Source of the DNA: an uncultured Verrucomicrobia subdivision 3 bacterium
GTDB lineage: Bacteria; Verrucomicrobiota; Verrucomicrobiia; Limisphaerales; UBA11358
Direction: 5' to 3'
Length of the DNA stretch: 64,000 nucleotides
Assembly: GCA_903850425.1 (NCBI GenBank)
Contig: CAINLR010000074.1
Location: 37,981-101,980 of the forward strand
Shown here: positions 15,764 to 25,645 of the stretch, one piece after another
How the letters are laid out: each line of letters begins with the position of its first letter
How positions within the stretch are numbered: position 1 is the first letter of the stretch
Program-made: the position numbers and the translations under genes
The notes under the pieces: model-generated
The model's input: only the letters and a program-made list of their open reading frames with translations
Told to the model about the DNA's origin: nothing
Database searches by the model: none

Positions 15764-16603
15764 CTAATCACGCCGCAGCATGTCGTTGTAGGCGCTGCCA
15801 ATTTGATCCACCAACGGCGACGGCGCGACCGGCCACCCGTCCAGCGCGACCACGGGCACCAGGCCCAGCGCGCTTTGCGTCACAAAAATCCCATCCGCAT
15901 TCCGCAAATGCTCCAACTTGATCACGCGCTTGTTCGTCTCGAGCCCCAGCGTCTGGCAGATCTCCAATACCACCGCCCGGGTGATACCCGGCAGGACGCC
16001 GCGCCCCGTCGGCACCGTGCAGATTCGATCCTGATAAACCCAGAAAATGTTCCCGCCCGCCGTCTCCGCCACCTCGCCGTTCGTATTGAGCAACAATGCC
16101 TCGTCTGCGCCTTTTTCCTCCGCCTCGGCCCGCGCCACCACGTTGAGCAGCTTGCTCGTGGTCTTGAAGGACGCCAGCGCATCGCTCGCCGGAATCCGGA
16201 AGGACGACGTGACCATGCTCCACTGCACCGGCTCCTCGGCGTTCACCGGCGGCAAGGGAGTCAAGGTCATCGCCACGGTTGGCTCCTCGGAGTTCCTCGG
16301 CGAATACCCTCGCGGTCCCGGCCCGCGCGTCAGCGTCACCCGCAAAATGCCTTCTGGCTGATTATTTTTCTCGATGAGTTCGCCCGCGAGTGTCTGCAAT
16401 TCTTTGGGCGTGAACGGCGGCTTGATTTTCAGAAACTCCGCGCCGCGCGTCATGCGCTCCAGATGCTGCGCCATGCGAAAGGGCTGGCCGTTCGCGACGC
16501 GCATCGTCTCAAAAATCCCATCGCCCAGCATAAAACCACGGTCGTTCAAGGGCACGAGCGCGTCTGCTTCAGGCAAAAATTTTCCGTTGAGAAAGACAAT
16601 CAT
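15764..16603 (-). CDS. Class IV PLP aminotransferase (BCAT/DAAT/ADC lyase family)
   Basis: 279 aa from the ATG at 16603 (MIVFLNGKFLPEADALVPLN). A frame running to 16849 adds 82 residues of no recognisable character and is rejected. Hallmarks are DRGFMLGDGIFETMRV, SFKTTSKLLN (PLP lysine probably K147, by alignment with the KSLNLLN motif of D-amino-acid transaminase) and LLLNTNGEVAETAGGNIF. The family includes branched-chain aminotransferase, D-alanine transaminase and aminodeoxychorismate lyase (PabC). Length and N-terminus fit the last two best, but specificity is not decidable here. Confidence 0.85.
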   Translation of the reverse strand: MIVFLNGKFLPEADALVPLNDRGFMLGDGIFETMRVANGQPFRMAQHLERMTRGAEFLKIKPPFTPKELQTLAGELIEKNNQPEGILRVTLTRGPGPRGYSPRNSEEPTVAMTLTPLPPVNAEEPVQWSMVTSSFRIPASDALASFKTTSKLLNVVARAEAEEKGADEALLLNTNGEVAETAGGNIFWVYQDRICTVPTGRGVLPGITRAVVLEICQTLGLETNKRVIKLEHLRNADGIFVTQSALGLVPVVALDGWPVAPSPLVDQIGSAYNDMLRRD

Positions 16604-17203
16604 AAGACCCGGATTCCTTATGGCGTAATTGTTACCTGAAGGGCGGCGCTTCGGCGAGCGGAAAATCTTATATTTTGCAGCAGCCTGGGTAACGCGGCCT
16701 AGACTGGTTTTTGGCTTTGCGCATCCGGGTGCATGGGGGCTTAGGCGGCCAATCGGATCGCGCCACGCAAACCGAATCAGCCCAGCCCGGGTGCCCTCCG
16801 GCAGTGACCGGTAGCCGCGCAATGGACGACCCGACGACGCCGAAATCAATTTCGACCAGAGCGAACCGCATTACGCTTTGAGTGCGTGAGCAAGCGGCGA
16901 AAGGCCGCCTCACGCCAAGCTGCGGGCGTGTTTGCCAATGACTTACCGAAGCACGCACACCATCATGGAGTGCGCCAGCGCTTAGAAACCAAAGGAATCT
17001 TCCTGTTGCGCTCTTTGTGCATTTTGGCGGCTAATCCGCCGGTGGCGGCGGTGCGGTGCCGTTTTCTTGCGGTCGTTGCAGCCGGCGGCCACGGAGGTGT
17101 GGAGGCTCATTCTCATCAGGCGGAAGGTTTGAGCCTCCTCACATCGTCGGCTCCGTGGGAAGTCAGCTTTACACCAGCGGTGGAATGCTATAGTTGAATT
17201 CTG
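16604..17203. other. 600-bp intergenic region
   Basis: No gene is supported. It contains palindromic repeat copy C (17078-17155) and low-complexity GGCGG stretches around 17030-17065. No RNA gene or clear terminator was recognised. Confidence 0.5.
17078..17155. repeat. Dispersed palindromic repeat, copy C
   Basis: The left arm ...GGAGGTGTGGAGGCTCA (to 17109) is an imperfect reverse complement of the right arm TTTGAGCCTCCTCACATCGT... (17128-17155). It has the same architecture as copies A, B and D. It ends about 50 bp before the start of the TPR gene. Confidence 0.7.
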
Positions 17204-17719
17204 ATGGACGAACTCGAACCGCAAGACATGATGCACCTCAACGCCGCCGAAGGCTGGCTGGGGCTGGGCGATCTGATCGAGGCCAGCGCAGAGCTGCAAC
17301 AAATCACCCCAGCCAAGCGGATGCACCCGGCGGTGTTGGAAGTGCGGCATAATCTCTGCGCGCAGGCGAAATGCTGGGAGGAGTGCCTCGTGATGGCCGA
17401 GGCCTTGGTGGCATTGGCACCGGAAGCGACGTTCGGCTGGATTCACCGCTCGTTTGCGCTGCATGAGTTGAAGCGCACACAAGAAGCTTTGGACCGGCTC
17501 CGGCCCGCCTTGACTTTCTTCAAGGACGACATCACGGTTCATTACAACCTGGCCTGCTATGAGTGCGTTCTGGGTAATCTGGGTGCCGCGAAACTACGGC
17601 TGGCGGCGGCGTTCAAGCTGGCCCGCAAACAAAACTGCGTTGGCGAATGGCAAGCGCAGATGTCGCAAGATCCCGATTTGAAACCGCTGTGGAAGGATGG
17701 GGATGAAATTGAAAACTAG
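17204..17719 (+). CDS. Tetratricopeptide-like repeat protein
   Basis: 171 aa, soluble. It contains about four helix-turn-helix repeats. Examples are AEGWLGLGDLIEASAELQQI, LEVRHNLCAQAKCWEECLVM, WIHRSFALHELKRTQEALDR and VHYNLACYECVLGNLGAAK. These follow the TPR pattern (W/L-G/Y-A-P), so a protein-binding scaffold is likely. No signal peptide or enzyme motif. The start is the first ATG after repeat copy C, with no strong Shine-Dalgarno. The partner is unknown. Confidence 0.8.
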   Translation: MDELEPQDMMHLNAAEGWLGLGDLIEASAELQQITPAKRMHPAVLEVRHNLCAQAKCWEECLVMAEALVALAPEATFGWIHRSFALHELKRTQEALDRLRPALTFFKDDITVHYNLACYECVLGNLGAAKLRLAAAFKLARKQNCVGEWQAQMSQDPDLKPLWKDGDEIEN

Positions 17720-17923
17720 GGTCTCTGCTGTTTTCAAAGCTGTCAATACGAGGAGAAGCACCAACCTCCAAGCACTGAACCTCAGGAAACTTCCAAGTCC
17801 CAATTACCAAACCCGCTGCTCGGCCACCGCGCTGGCGACGTTACTGGAAGGATGAGGCGCGGAGCTTCAGTGGAGCTTGGAGGTTGAAACTTGGCGCTTA
17901 ACAAACGGTCCACCCACACCAAC

Positions 17924-18406
17924 TCAATCCAAACACCGCGTCACCGGTTCGGTGACCGGATCCCAATAGCTAATTTTGCGAACGCGGCCCGCAGCCGTGA
18001 GCGCCAGCACGGTCACCCGGCCCGCCAGCACGGGGAACGGCGCCAGCGTCGCGGCCGACTCCACCAGCACAATCCGCTGCGGATACTTCCGCAGCTTTGG
18101 CAGCGCAAACAGGCGGGCCACGGCGGGCATCGTGTGGATGTCCATGAGATAGGCGGCATGATTTGTTTCCAGAAAACTGGCACCCTGCTCCGCCAGCTTC
18201 AAGTTGGCCGCCTTGCCGCAGGCCATTTCCGTGGCGACCAGGAGAAACTGCGTGCCGTTGGTGGAACTAAAATAAAATCCCCGGCCGTGCTGGTCTGACG
18301 CGGCAAAGGCCGGCACCGCATCGCCCACCATGAGCGGCGCGGTGCGCGCGGAGAGGCCCAGCAGGAAAAACCCGAGCATGATCCAGCGGCGAGAGCGCGT
18401 ATTCAT
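17924..18406 (-). CDS. Secreted thioredoxin-fold protein without CxxC
   Basis: 160 aa. MNTRSRRWIMLGFFLLGLSARTA is a signal peptide. VGDAVPAFAASDQHGRGFYF mimics the start of AhpC/TSA-type redoxins (VGxxxPxFxLxDxxG). The active-site Cys pair is absent; the single CGK near residue 64 is not in a CxxC. YPQRIVLVES and GRVTVLALTAAGRVRKISYW fit the later beta strands. It is probably a non-redox or atypical member in the periplasm; function unknown. Confidence 0.6.
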   Translation of the reverse strand: MNTRSRRWIMLGFFLLGLSARTAPLMVGDAVPAFAASDQHGRGFYFSSTNGTQFLLVATEMACGKAANLKLAEQGASFLETNHAAYLMDIHTMPAVARLFALPKLRKYPQRIVLVESAATLAPFPVLAGRVTVLALTAAGRVRKISYWDPVTEPVTRCLD

Positions 18407-18548
18407 TCCGCGTAAAATCTCATGCGCCAGGGCGGCATGTCAATGAAGGCGGCTCACGAAAGCCACCGGATCAGCGGTTGCCGGCCGAGGACAGGAACCG
18501 GTCACGCCAGGATTTGCCTTAAAACCCGGATTGAGCTAAATTCCAACC

Positions 18549-18959
18549 ATGAGAATAAAATATCTATTGCCTTTGGCGGGTTTCTTGTTGACGGGGTGCG
18601 TGACGCGCACCTATACCGTGGCCACGCCGCCGCCCGGACCTTCGGTGGCGGAAGTTCAATCCATGGTGCAGGCCCACGTCGGCGATGCGGTTATTGTAAA
18701 CCAGATCCAAAGCTCCAGCACCCGCTATGCTTTGACGGCCGATCAAATTATCGCACTCAAGGCGGCCGGTGCCAGCGACCCGGTGCTCAACGCTCTGATC
18801 GCCTCCGCCAACAAGCCAGCGGCTCAAACCACCACCACGGTCGAGCAAGGCCCCGTTGTTTATCCGTCGGTATATGTGAATCCGTGGCCGTGGGGCTGGT
18901 GGGGCTGGGGTCCCTATTACCATGGCGGCTACTATCGCGGCTATCATTATTGGCATTGA
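18549..18959 (+). CDS. Small lipoprotein with Gly/Tyr/Trp-rich tail
   Basis: 136 aa. The signal MRIKYLLPLAGFLLTGC ends in a lipobox (LTGC, lipidated Cys17). The middle has a repeated-helix region (VAEVQSMVQAHVGDAVIVNQ, TADQIIALKAAGASDPVL) resembling the short helical domain often found in verrucomicrobial and planctomycete outer-membrane lipoproteins. The C-terminus is Trp/Tyr/Gly/His-rich (WGWWGWGPYYHGGYYRGYHY). Function unknown; likely envelope-associated. Confidence 0.7.
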   Translation: MRIKYLLPLAGFLLTGCVTRTYTVATPPPGPSVAEVQSMVQAHVGDAVIVNQIQSSSTRYALTADQIIALKAAGASDPVLNALIASANKPAAQTTTTVEQGPVVYPSVYVNPWPWGWWGWGPYYHGGYYRGYHYWH

Positions 18960-19152
18960 ATATTCGCGGGCAACCTCCGGCTGAATCCCGGGCGCCAATC
19001 GCCATTGGCGCGGCCAGTGCCCACAGCCCCGCGCCGGACCGGCTCCGTCGGCGATTGCCGGGGAATCTCGCTGCGGAAGGCATTCTAAACCGGCGATGCC
19101 CGGCCAACTCTTTGCGCCCTTGGCGGCCTTGGCGTGAGCAGCAACTGCCTGC

Positions 19153-20724
19153 CTAAATCAACCGAAAATAATCAACGTCAACATGTCCGGCTGGCGAGGG
19201 GTTATGTCGCGACAAGCTGTAGAGTCCCACCCGGGCTCCAATCCAAACGCCTTTTGTGGCGGAGAACGCCAGCGGCACTGGCACCCAATCGTCGTGGGTC
19301 GCAAAACTGAAAGTGCAGCGTCCCCCAGCCGTTACCGCCACGCGCAGCTTGACGGTCGGGGACGCATGGTCGCGTGAGAATTGTTCGACGCCGTCCAGGC
19401 GCAGGACCAACTGGCACCGGTCCTCGGTTTTGATGAATGCCAGTGCGGCGGAGGATTCACCCGCGACGATCAATCCGGCCTCTTCATTAGTTTGGATGGC
19501 GGATAAATCAATGCGGGTCTCTGCGGTAAATTCCCGCGCCGGAAATTTTTGGAGCAGCAAGTTCGGCAACCGCATCAGGTTCGCCTGCGTGGTGAATTGC
19601 GGATACAGCCGCAGCCAACTCTTCCGCGCGCTCAAGGAATGCCAGGCGGCCTGGTGGTTGGCGTTCCATTGCCATTGCAGACCAAGCTTGGAGGCATCGA
19701 ATTCGTCGCTGGTTTGAGGCACAGCAATGCAAACGCCGCAGTTCGCCGCCGGTTTGCGACCATTCAAAACCGGTTCGCCGCCGTCGCTGCCGTTGACCTG
19801 ACCCAGCAGCGGCCAACCGTCCCGCCAGGTGACGGGCTGCAGATGCACGATGCGGCCATAAACGCCGGCATCCTGGAAATGGATGAACCACCACTCGCCT
19901 TTGGGCGTGTCCACCAGCGCGCCTTGATGCGGGCCGTTGATATCGGTGTCGCCTTGCGCGAGCACGATTTTATCCTCGTAAGGGCCGTAGATATTTTTCG
20001 AGCGGAGCGCCAACTGCCAGCCCGTCTCCACGCCGCCAGCGGGTGCCAGGATGTAATACCAGCCGTCCATTTTCAAAAACTTCGGACCTTCGAGCGTTGG
20101 ATGCTTTTCCGGCTCGTGGAAAACAATTTTGCCTTCTCCGAGCAAACGTGAACCGTCAGGAGCCATCGGACAAACCCGCAGGCGATGCTTGATGCCGGCG
20201 CGCGAGCCGGCGTAGGCGTGAACGAGATATGCCTGACCGTCGTCATCCCAGAGCGGACACGGATCGATCAATCCTTTGCCAGCCTGCACCAAATGCGGTT
20301 CGGACCAGTTTCCGGCGGGATTATCTGCGGTGACAACGTAAACGCCTTCGTCCGGCGTCGGGAAAAATATCCAGAATTTTCCAGCGTGAAAGCGGATGGC
20401 CGGCGCCCAAACGCCGCAGCCCGGCTGCACTTCCGCATAACGCGGATGCGGGAGATTTTTCAGTGCATGGTTGATGATCGTCCAGTTGACCAAATCTTTG
20501 GAATGCAGAATCGGCAAGCCGGGCGTGCAGTTGAAGCTGGACGCCACCAGGTAAAAATCGTCGCCGACCCGCACGACATCCGGGTCCGAGTAGTCGGCAT
20601 AAATAATGGGATTGCGATAGGTGCCGTCGCCCTGGTCGGGTGTCCACGGAAAAGCGACGACCTGGGTCACAACCGTTGTTTGCGCGAACGTAATCGGGGC
20701 TTCAATTGTCGGTGAACCATTCAT
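19153..20724 (-). CDS. Glycoside hydrolase family 43 (beta-xylosidase / alpha-L-arabinofuranosidase)
   Basis: 523 aa. The five-bladed propeller begins GTYRNPIIYADYSDPDVVRV, whose first Asp after YADY is the expected catalytic base. DPCPLWDDDGQAYLV supplies the pKa-modulating Asp and HPTLEGPKFLKM the general-acid Glu. A C-terminal beta-sandwich (from about residue 330, with SDEFDASKLGLQWQWN) matches the GH43 C2/concanavalin-like module. No signal peptide is evident, so it may act in the cytoplasm on imported oligosaccharides. Its ATG overlaps the stop of the MFS gene by 4 bp (ATGA). As last gene of the pectin operon it would trim arabinose or xylose side chains. Confidence 0.88.
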   Translation of the reverse strand: MNGSPTIEAPITFAQTTVVTQVVAFPWTPDQGDGTYRNPIIYADYSDPDVVRVGDDFYLVASSFNCTPGLPILHSKDLVNWTIINHALKNLPHPRYAEVQPGCGVWAPAIRFHAGKFWIFFPTPDEGVYVVTADNPAGNWSEPHLVQAGKGLIDPCPLWDDDGQAYLVHAYAGSRAGIKHRLRVCPMAPDGSRLLGEGKIVFHEPEKHPTLEGPKFLKMDGWYYILAPAGGVETGWQLALRSKNIYGPYEDKIVLAQGDTDINGPHQGALVDTPKGEWWFIHFQDAGVYGRIVHLQPVTWRDGWPLLGQVNGSDGGEPVLNGRKPAANCGVCIAVPQTSDEFDASKLGLQWQWNANHQAAWHSLSARKSWLRLYPQFTTQANLMRLPNLLLQKFPAREFTAETRIDLSAIQTNEEAGLIVAGESSAALAFIKTEDRCQLVLRLDGVEQFSRDHASPTVKLRVAVTAGGRCTFSFATHDDWVPVPLAFSATKGVWIGARVGLYSLSRHNPSPAGHVDVDYFRLI

Positions 20725-21986
20725 GAGATGCTTTCCTTAATTTTGATGGGCTTGATTTGCGGCACGCCGAGGTGGAATAGCATCCACGCGACGAGATAGG
20801 CGCTGCCACAAATCAGCATGATGGTTTTGTAAGTGCCTTCGCCCTGCAGCACATGGCCGACGAGGTAGAAAAAACCCATGGATAAAAACGCCGCCAACAT
20901 CCCGCCGAAGCCGACGATCGAGGCCACGGCGCGCTTCGGAAAAATGTCCGAAACGACCGTATACATTGTGGCCGACCAGCCTTGATGCGCCGCGCCGGCC
21001 AGACCGAAACAGGCTGCGGCCAGCCACGGACTGCTCACATACGGCGTCAAAATCACCGGCAACGTGCAGCAGGCACAAATGAAGGAAGCCGTCTTCCGCG
21101 CCCGGTTCAGCGGCCAGCCGCGTTTCAGGAAATAGGCGCTCAAGCTGCCGCCGCCAATGCTGCCCAGCGCGGCCGAGAGCGCGACGAACGCCAACGGCAG
21201 ACCGAAATGTTTCAGGTCGAGGTGGAATTGCTTGTTGAAAAAATCCGGCAGCCAAAAGCCATAAAACCACCAGACCGGCCCGAGGATGCAAGTGCTGAAA
21301 TAGGCCCACGATTCACGGTAGCGCATCAGTGTCAGCCACGGGATTTTTTCGCCGGCAGACGGCGCGACCCCTTCGTGGATATGCGCCAGTTCGGCCGCGT
21401 TCACGCGTTTGGATTTTTCCGGCGCGCCATAAAATCTCAACCAGAACATCAGCCAGACCAGATCCACACAACCCAGCGTGATGAAAGCCGCCTGCCAGCC
21501 GCCAAAGGCGCCGACGATCAGCGGCACCAGCAGCGGCGCGAAAATCGCCCCCATGTTAGAGCCGGTGTTGAAGATGCCCGTGGCGACCGAACGTTCCTTC
21601 GGCGGAAACCACTCGGTCACGACCCGGATGGCCGCCGGGAAATTTCCGGATTCACCCAAGCCCAGCGCCAACCGCGCCGCGCTGAATCCCGGCACGGTGC
21701 GACAGACCGCATGCGACATGGCCGAGAGACTCCAAAATAGAACCGACAGCGCATAGGCTTTCTTGATGCCAATCCAATTCATGAACGAGCCGAAGCCGGC
21801 CTGCCCGATGGCGTAGGCGAATTGGAAGAAAATCGCCATACGGGCATAGTCCGTCTCCGACCAGCCATAGGTTCGCGACAGGTCCGGTTTGAGCAAGCCG
21901 AGCACCTGCCGGTCCATGTAGTTCACCACGCACGCAAAGAACAGCAGCGCGCAAATGAACCAGCGAAATTTGGTCATTTCTTTCAT
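20721..21986 (-). CDS. MFS transporter, hexuronate (ExuT)-like
   Basis: 421 aa with about 12 predicted membrane helices. The N-terminus WFICALLFFACVVNYMDRQV and RLALGLGESGNFPAAIRVV are signatures of the anion:cation symporter family that includes ExuT and glucarate carriers. WFPPKERSVATGIFNTGSN is also typical. Import of galacturonate or related uronates fits the surrounding pectinases. ATGA overlaps link it to GH28 upstream and GH43 downstream, so the three are almost certainly translated from one message. Confidence 0.9.
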   Translation of the reverse strand: MKEMTKFRWFICALLFFACVVNYMDRQVLGLLKPDLSRTYGWSETDYARMAIFFQFAYAIGQAGFGSFMNWIGIKKAYALSVLFWSLSAMSHAVCRTVPGFSAARLALGLGESGNFPAAIRVVTEWFPPKERSVATGIFNTGSNMGAIFAPLLVPLIVGAFGGWQAAFITLGCVDLVWLMFWLRFYGAPEKSKRVNAAELAHIHEGVAPSAGEKIPWLTLMRYRESWAYFSTCILGPVWWFYGFWLPDFFNKQFHLDLKHFGLPLAFVALSAALGSIGGGSLSAYFLKRGWPLNRARKTASFICACCTLPVILTPYVSSPWLAAACFGLAGAAHQGWSATMYTVVSDIFPKRAVASIVGFGGMLAAFLSMGFFYLVGHVLQGEGTYKTIMLICGSAYLVAWMLFHLGVPQIKPIKIKESIS

Positions 21987-23491
21987 TTCATCAAATCCAA
22001 TTTGGAGTTCTTCACGCGGAATGTTCTCAGCGCCTCGCCGGTTTTGCTTTCCACGCGCACGTTTTCAAACGTAATGCGGTCCGCATCGGTCACCGACACG
22101 CCTTGTTGCGAGGTCATGGCAACATCTTTCAGCGTGATGTTGTGGAGCGGCATTTCCGGTAGTCCTTGCAGCACGATGGCATTTTTAGCGCGCCGACAAA
22201 GGACGTTCTCGATGTGGATGTCGCGGAATTGCGGCGTGGCCTCAGTCACGGGCGGGAAATTGGTTTCCGTATTGTCAGCGGTTTCGTCCAACGGCGATTT
22301 GCCGCCGTAATACAAATTAAAATTGATCGCATCCCCGGGAAGGTCCGTCATGCGGACGTTGGAAATGAAAATGTTTTCCACCACGCCGCCGCGACCGCGC
22401 GTGCTCTTGAAGCGCAACCCAACGTCCGTGCCAATGAAGGTGCAGTTGTTCACGCGCACATTGCGCACGCCGCCGGACATCTCGCTGCCGATGGTGAAGC
22501 CGCCGTGCGCGTGATAGACGACGCAATCCTCGACCAGCACATCTGCCGTCGGCACGCCGATGCGGCGGCCGGGCGCGTCCTTGCCGGACTTGAGACAAAT
22601 GCCATCGTCGCCCACGTCAAACGTGCAGCCGCGAATGAGGGCGCGGCGGCAGGATTCAAGATCAAGCGCATCGCTGTTCTGCGCGGTCGGCAAGTTGCGC
22701 ACGGTGACGTTCAGGATGGAAACGTCATCGCACAGCACCGGATTCAACGTCCAGTTCGGCGGATTTTGGAAAGTGACGCCGGCCAGCAAAACTTTTCTGC
22801 AGCCGATGAGCCGCAGCATTTTCGGCCGCAGAAACTGGTGAGCTGGCGCGTAGTCCGCCAGCATGAGCGAACCGGCTTTGCGTAGCGCTGTCGCCACTTT
22901 TTCGCCGGTGATCGCTTCGCGACTGGGATACCAGGTGTCGCCACTTTCATTGAGCACGCCGCCGGATTTGACGAGCGCCTTCCAGTCGCGCTCGCCGAGT
23001 TTGTCCTGTTTCAGCGGACGCCACGCATCGCCGCCGCCGTCAATGATGCCATCGCCGGTGATGGCCACGTTTTCCAGATTTTCGCCGGAGATCGGCGAGG
23101 TGGAATCAATTTCCTTTTCGCCCTTCAGGTCAATCACCCTGAGCGGATACAATTTGTAGTCGCGGGAAAATTGGATGAGCGCCCCGCGTTCGAGGTGAAG
23201 ATTGATATGGCTGCGCAGCTTAATGGGCCCGGTCAGCCAGATGCCCGGCGGAACGACCAGTTCGCCGCCGCCTTTTTCAGAAAGCGCGGCGAAGGCCTGC
23301 TCCAACGCGGCGGTGTTGAGTGTCTGGCCGTCGCCATTGCCGCCAAAATCTTTCAGATTGACGACGTGTTTGGGAATCACCGGCAGCGCCACGATCGGAG
23401 CGGTCGGCGGCATGGCGGCGTTGGCGGCGAGGATGCCCGCCGCCAGAACCGTCAGCGCCAACATCGGCGCCCTTGCTTTGAAAATTGTCAT
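21983..23491 (-). CDS. Glycoside hydrolase family 28 (polygalacturonase-like), secreted
   Basis: 502 aa from the ATG at 23491. MTIFKARAPMLALTVLAAGILAANA is a signal peptide; a longer frame to 23572 puts the signal inside the protein and is rejected. VNLKDFGGNGDGQTLNTAAL starts the right-handed beta helix. Catalytic motifs are QNSDALD (NxD), VGDDGICLKSG (DD), AHGGFTIGSE (variant of GHG, with Gly inserted) and LRFKS (variant of RIK). It would hydrolyse galacturonan or rhamnogalacturonan, exo- or endo-type unknown. It lies 84 bp after the CE12-GH28 gene and overlaps the transporter start by 4 bp. Confidence 0.88.
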   Translation of the reverse strand: MTIFKARAPMLALTVLAAGILAANAAMPPTAPIVALPVIPKHVVNLKDFGGNGDGQTLNTAALEQAFAALSEKGGGELVVPPGIWLTGPIKLRSHINLHLERGALIQFSRDYKLYPLRVIDLKGEKEIDSTSPISGENLENVAITGDGIIDGGGDAWRPLKQDKLGERDWKALVKSGGVLNESGDTWYPSREAITGEKVATALRKAGSLMLADYAPAHQFLRPKMLRLIGCRKVLLAGVTFQNPPNWTLNPVLCDDVSILNVTVRNLPTAQNSDALDLESCRRALIRGCTFDVGDDGICLKSGKDAPGRRIGVPTADVLVEDCVVYHAHGGFTIGSEMSGGVRNVRVNNCTFIGTDVGLRFKSTRGRGGVVENIFISNVRMTDLPGDAINFNLYYGGKSPLDETADNTETNFPPVTEATPQFRDIHIENVLCRRAKNAIVLQGLPEMPLHNITLKDVAMTSQQGVSVTDADRITFENVRVESKTGEALRTFRVKNSKLDLMK

Positions 23492-23575
23492 GACTGAAAA
23501 AATTCTATCAGCAGAGCAGTCGAAATGATCTACGATTTTCGGCATAACTTTGTGAAATAACTGCGAACTCAATGG

Positions 23576-25624
23576 TCAGGGTGGCGTGAGCGTCACTCCG
23601 GCGTTGGTGCAGGACAGCTGGTTCACGCCATCCGGGGTAACGATTTGGCAATCCACCAGCCGGACGTTTTGCGCCTCGTAAATGCCGAAAGGTTTGTCCG
23701 CAGTGATGTTGACTCGCTGCAACCGCACGTTGGTGACGGCCATTTCCGGCAACCCCCAAATCAATCCAGCCCGCCGCCCGGACTGCGCCGTGGCGGTGAT
23801 GTTGCTGAAAGTGATGTCGCGATAAATCGGCGTCCTGCCGGTGATCGCGCTGCGGGGATAAGTCGCAGCCATGGCGGGCGTGAGATTGTTCAGCGCACGG
23901 TATTCCCGGTTGGTGGCCATGTAGGAAGCGTAAATCAGAATCGGACTTCCCACGTTGGTCATGCGCAGATTCAGGTAAGCAAGGTTATGCAAGAAACCGC
24001 CGCGGTCGCGATCCGATTTGATGCGAATGCCCGAGTCGGTGTTGTTGAATGTGCAATTAATGACCGTGAAGTTGGAGACGCCGCCGGAAGTGGGGCTGCC
24101 GATGGAAACGCCGTGACCGTAGCCATAGGTGCAATTGGTGATGAGAACATCCGAAGTGCCGCCGCCACAGGTGTAGTTGTCATCGCCCACGCTGACATCG
24201 CAGTCCTGGATCAAGATGCGTTTGCCGGTGACGTCGCAGGCGTCGGTGTTGTGGCTGGGGTTGACCGGATCGGTGGAAGCATTGGCGCGAATCGTTACCC
24301 CGCGAACTGTGACATCGGTCGTCTTACCACTGATGGCGATATGAAACATCGGCGCATTGGTCAGCAGTATGTTTTCGATGAGCACGCGTTCGCACGACGA
24401 AAAGGAAATCATCCGCGGCCGCTTTGCACCGCGCGTCTTGGCGTAAGGCCACCAGGGGCTCCCCTGCCCGTCAATTGCGCCCGCTCCACTGATGGCAATG
24501 TCGTGTAGATCTTTCCCACTAATGAAATTCGCCGGGGCGGTGGTGCCGCCGGGATATTTGTCCAGCGGCAACATCCGCAAGGTTCCATTCACACGCAGAT
24601 TGATATGATTGGTGAACCGGATGGGGCCGCTCAAAAAAATCCCCGCCGGCACTGCCACCAGTCCACCGCCGGCGGCGCTGGCGGCGTCCACCGCCGCTTG
24701 AATGGCCACGGTGTTTGTCGTCACGCCATCGCCGCTCGCCCCATAATTAGTGATGTTGAAAATCCTGACCGGAATTTCCGGCAATGCGGGCGCGGCAAAT
24801 TGAAAGGCAGGTGAATCATTCGCGGGCGCGCGGGCGCTGGCCTCGCGTCCGGGTGAGCCGGGCGCCGCCATGACCGGCACCGCGAGCAAATATGGCGCGA
24901 GTTCAGGAACGACTTGGCGCAATTCCTCAACGACGAGTTGCGCAAACACAAGGCGTCCTTGAGCATTCAAATGCGTCGTGTCCGGCTTGCCGTCTTTGGC
25001 GACGGGATTCAGCCTGGCGGTTTCCTCCGAACCGATTTTTTCGCAATACTCGACGCTGCGCGCGTGCAAATCCACCAGCGGCACATGCTTCTCGGCCGCC
25101 AGTTTTTTCATCGCCTCGACATACGGCACGAGACTGGGTGCCAATTTTCCATTGCCGGACTGGTCAAAATTCCGGCGCGTGAGCGACGTCACCAAAATCG
25201 GTTTCGCACCGATAGCTCGGGCCTCAGCCACATAGCGCGCGAGATTTTCGGCATAGGTCGTCGCTGGATCCGTCTCGCGTTCCGGCCCCTTGCCCGGCTC
25301 GTCGTTGTGTCCAAATTGGATCAGATAATAATTCCCCTGCAATGCGAGCGCGTTCGTCCACCGGCCTTCGCTGATAAAACTCTTGGAACTGCGCCCGTTG
25401 GCGGCGGTATTGGTGCAGGTGGCATCGCCGGTGAGAAATTCCTTGAAGCCGTAGCCCCAACCACCCGCCTCGTTGACCGTGGAGTCGCCCACCAGCACGA
25501 TGCGAATTTTAGGCTTAGCCGCTGCGCTTTGACTTGCAGTGATGCTGCTGGAACCGCCCGGCTCCGCGCCGGCGTGCCACATAAACATACTGATGATAAA
25601 CCCGACTGATAGCGATTTTCTCAT
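23576..25624 (-). CDS. Fusion of CE12 rhamnogalacturonan acetylesterase and GH28
   Basis: 682 aa from the ATG at 25624 (MRKSLSVGFIISMFMWHAGA, signal peptide). Residues ~45-250 are an SGNH esterase: VGDSTV (Ser), ANGRSS, IQFGHNDEPG (Asn) and DTTHLN (Asp-His), typical of CE12. A Pro/Ala linker leads to GH28 from about residue 280. Its motifs are ITNYGASGDGVTTN, SHNTDACDV, VGDDNYT, GHGVSIGS and SGIRIKSD, all consensus. Deacetylation and backbone cleavage of pectin are thus tied in one secreted polypeptide. It starts 21 bp after the lyase gene's stop. Confidence 0.9.
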   Translation of the reverse strand: MRKSLSVGFIISMFMWHAGAEPGGSSSITASQSAAAKPKIRIVLVGDSTVNEAGGWGYGFKEFLTGDATCTNTAANGRSSKSFISEGRWTNALALQGNYYLIQFGHNDEPGKGPERETDPATTYAENLARYVAEARAIGAKPILVTSLTRRNFDQSGNGKLAPSLVPYVEAMKKLAAEKHVPLVDLHARSVEYCEKIGSEETARLNPVAKDGKPDTTHLNAQGRLVFAQLVVEELRQVVPELAPYLLAVPVMAAPGSPGREASARAPANDSPAFQFAAPALPEIPVRIFNITNYGASGDGVTTNTVAIQAAVDAASAAGGGLVAVPAGIFLSGPIRFTNHINLRVNGTLRMLPLDKYPGGTTAPANFISGKDLHDIAISGAGAIDGQGSPWWPYAKTRGAKRPRMISFSSCERVLIENILLTNAPMFHIAISGKTTDVTVRGVTIRANASTDPVNPSHNTDACDVTGKRILIQDCDVSVGDDNYTCGGGTSDVLITNCTYGYGHGVSIGSPTSGGVSNFTVINCTFNNTDSGIRIKSDRDRGGFLHNLAYLNLRMTNVGSPILIYASYMATNREYRALNNLTPAMAATYPRSAITGRTPIYRDITFSNITATAQSGRRAGLIWGLPEMAVTNVRLQRVNITADKPFGIYEAQNVRLVDCQIVTPDGVNQLSCTNAGVTLTPP

Positions 25625-25645
25625 AGGCAAATTTTGACAACCCAT

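Noticed and set aside
16604..16849. N-terminal extension of the class IV aminotransferase
   Set aside because: The family start is MIVFLNGKFL at 16603; the extra 82 residues are Arg/Pro-rich and match nothing.
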